From positions 118,981 through 182,980 of the forward strand of contig DXBP01000029.1 in assembly GCA_019116445.1 (NCBI GenBank): a stretch of DNA of 64,000 bases. The letters are read 5' to 3'. The notes under the pieces were generated by a model that worked only from the letters and a program-made list of their open reading frames with translations, searched no databases and was not told where the DNA came from. Of this stretch, positions 61,425-64,000 are shown in pieces. Both the position numbers and the translations under genes were made by a program. The DNA comes from Candidatus Gemmiger excrementigallinarum. Its GTDB lineage: Bacteria; Bacillota; Clostridia; Oscillospirales; Ruminococcaceae. Every line of letters starts with the position of its first letter. Position 1 is the first letter of the stretch.

Positions 61425-61934
61425 TCACAAATTGCAACTGTTTGTCAGGCCGCCCCGCGTGCGTTCCCAGTACTCGCCCATGCTCGCGCCGGGGCGGCCG
61501 GTACATTCATCGGCCAGGTAATCCCCCAGCCCCGCCGAAGCCGGGTCCCAGGCCAGGGCCTGGGCTTCGGTGGCAAACTCCACCTCGGCATACCAGAAGG
61601 CCGTGGGCAGGTCCGGGTCCACGCAGTTGACCTCCAGGGTAAGGCCGCCGGGCAGGGCGTATCCCCGCCGCTGCTTATGGATCAGGGGCTTGCCGATGAG
61701 GTGTTCCAGCCTGGCAAAGAGGTCGGCATCGATCTCGGTTTCGATCTCCTCCCGGCTGAGGGTGCCCTCACCTTTAAAACAGAGCACCAGCGCTGTGGGC
61801 CCGCCCTCCAGCGCTTCCCGCCGGATGCGCACCGTGGGCCGCACGCTGATGTAGCCCTGGTCCATCCGGTAGTCCTCGGTCAGGGGCAGGCCCGCGGGCC
61901 AGCCGGTGACCATCCATTTGCGTTCGATCTCCAT
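61425..61934 (-). CDS. CYTH domain protein (triphosphate tunnel family)
   Basis: This 169-residue protein begins with the ExExK signature MEIERKWMV (E2, E4, K6). Alternating basic and acidic strands follow (VRPTVRIRREA, LVLCFKGEG, EIETEIDADLF, LEVNCVD, FWYAEVEF), building the triphosphate tunnel. Family members hydrolyse inorganic triphosphate, nucleotides or thiamine triphosphate. The ATG at 61934 has GGGAGG upstream. It is a single gene. Confidence 0.93.
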   Translation of the reverse strand: MEIERKWMVTGWPAGLPLTEDYRMDQGYISVRPTVRIRREALEGGPTALVLCFKGEGTLSREEIETEIDADLFARLEHLIGKPLIHKQRRGYALPGGLTLEVNCVDPDLPTAFWYAEVEFATEAQALAWDPASAGLGDYLADECTGRPGASMGEYWERTRGGLTNSCNL

Positions 61935-62072
61935 TGAGTATACCTCCCCCGCAGGGGTCCTTTTCGTCGTTTTGGGGTGTTCTATCAGTATACCACACCG
62001 GCGCCGCCGGGGCGATGGACAATTTTGCCAGTTTTCACCACGGATTTTCGGGGGATTTGAGCAGTTCGCCAG

Positions 62073-62101
62073 TTGCATTTTTTCAGCGCAGCCCGTATAA
62101 T
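62073..62101 (+). promoter_or_regulatory. Promoter of glutamine synthetase III
   Basis: TTGCAT, 17 bp and TATAAT, giving a leader of about 80 nt that contains the hairpin at 62116-62149. Confidence 0.8.
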
Positions 62102-62115
62102 GGGAACATAACAGC

Positions 62116-62149
62116 AAGGGCGCTGCGAATGTGTTTTCGCAGCGCCCTT
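62116..62149 (+). terminator. Attenuator-like hairpin in the glutamine synthetase leader
   Basis: AAGGGCGCTGCGAA pairs perfectly with TTCGCAGCGCCCTT around TGTGTT and ends in TTTCC. It lies between the promoter and the gene, about 37 bp before the ATG, so it may act as a regulated terminator. I see no second hairpin with the ANTAR-type loop, so the mechanism is unknown. Confidence 0.65.
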
Positions 62150-62186
62150 TCCTGTAAAAAGAGTTTGATGTAAGGAGTAAGCAGTT

Positions 62187-63392
<1,206 letters not shown>

Positions 63393-64000
63393 ATGGGGGC
63401 CAGCTCATGCTGGGCGGGGGCCACCTCGTTGTGCTTGGTCTTGGCGGGCACGCCCAGCTTCCACAGCACTTCGTCCAGCTCCTTCATGAAGGCGGACACC
63501 TGGGGCCGGATGGTGCCGAAGTAGTGCTCCTCCAGTTCCTGGCCCTTGGAAGGCGCGGAGCCGAACAGCGTGCGGCCGGTGAGCACCAGGTCCAGGCGCT
63601 TGTCGTAGTCCTCCTTGCGGATGAGGAAGTACTCCTGCTCGGGGCCTACGGTGGTGGTCACGCGCTCCACGTCCTTGCCGAACAGGTGCAGCACCTGGCG
63701 GGCCTGGTCGCTGATGGCCTGCATCGAGCGCAGCAGCGGGGTCTTTTTGTCCAGCGCCTCGCCGGTGTAGGAGCAGAACGCCGTGGGGATGCACAGCACG
63801 TCGTCCTTGACGAAGGCGTAGCTGGTGGGGTCCCAGGCGGTGTAGCCGCGGGCCTCGGCAGTGGCGCGCAGGCCGCCGGAGGGGAAGCTGGAAGCGTCCG
63901 GCTCGCCCTTGATCAGCTCCTTGCCGGAAAACTCCATAATGGCGGTGCCGTCATGCTGGGGCGAGACAAAGCCGTCGTGCTTTTCGCTGGTGGTGCCGGT

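Overview
The window looks like chromosomal DNA of a high-GC Gram-positive gut anaerobe. I infer the Oscillospirales/Ruminococcaceae, near Gemmiger, Subdoligranulum or Faecalibacterium. The reasons are strong GC3 bias with long shadow ORFs on both strands, AGGAGG ribosome binding sites, consensus sigma-A promoters, SpoIIE, type III glutamine synthetase, a sortase-anchored SpaA-type adhesin, and a sialic-acid cluster laid out like that of Ruminococcus gnavus. The species call is inference only.

Left part (1-16 kb, almost all minus strand). A Pel exopolysaccharide operon of the Gram-positive type runs leftward from 11498: SDR-PelD fusion, PelE, deacetylase-like DUF2194 protein, PelF, PelG, CotH kinase, VTC domain, DUF4956 and a DUF4832-like protein cut by the left edge. 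Its genes overlap or nearly touch. pelE and pelG each carry one frameshift located at a poly-G tract. Upstream lie a zinc uptake locus (zur-znuA-znuC-znuB-lipoprotein) and sfsA.

16-25 kb: sialic acid (or 2,7-anhydro-sialic acid) catabolism. A NanOx-like oxidoreductase, a three-gene ABC importer and an AraC regulator face left; nanA, a YhcH-type anomerase, nanE and nanK face right. 25-35 kb: a small unknown protein, aconitase X (two subunits), an old-yellow-enzyme-type flavoenzyme, a membrane-anchored Ntn hydrolase with its MarR regulator, a KDG-kinase-like PfkB protein, and ktrA/ktrB behind a structured leader with an attenuator.

35-46 kb: MBOAT and SGNH acyltransferase pair, a surface-carbohydrate protein, a flippase, a GNAT, hflX, gltX and an EF-G paralogue. 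The last two converge on a large palindromic element that supplies both stop codons. 46-56 kb: SpoIIE, an amidase, AbrB-like and XRE regulators, a phosphoglycerate-mutase-like phosphatase, a DUF4352 lipoprotein and two DUF3048 lipoproteins.

56-61 kb is the most striking region. A complete tyrosine recombinase is followed, 6 bp later, by a 260-bp segment bounded by perfect 21-bp inverted repeats. Then come a second, catalytically degraded recombinase paralogue and a 1011-residue cell-wall adhesin. This has the layout of a phase-variable DNA inversion switch for the adhesin operon.

Right end: a CYTH protein and glutamine synthetase III. The latter folds back at 63338-63350 onto a diverged inverted copy of itself, most likely an assembly chimera or an inverted duplication.
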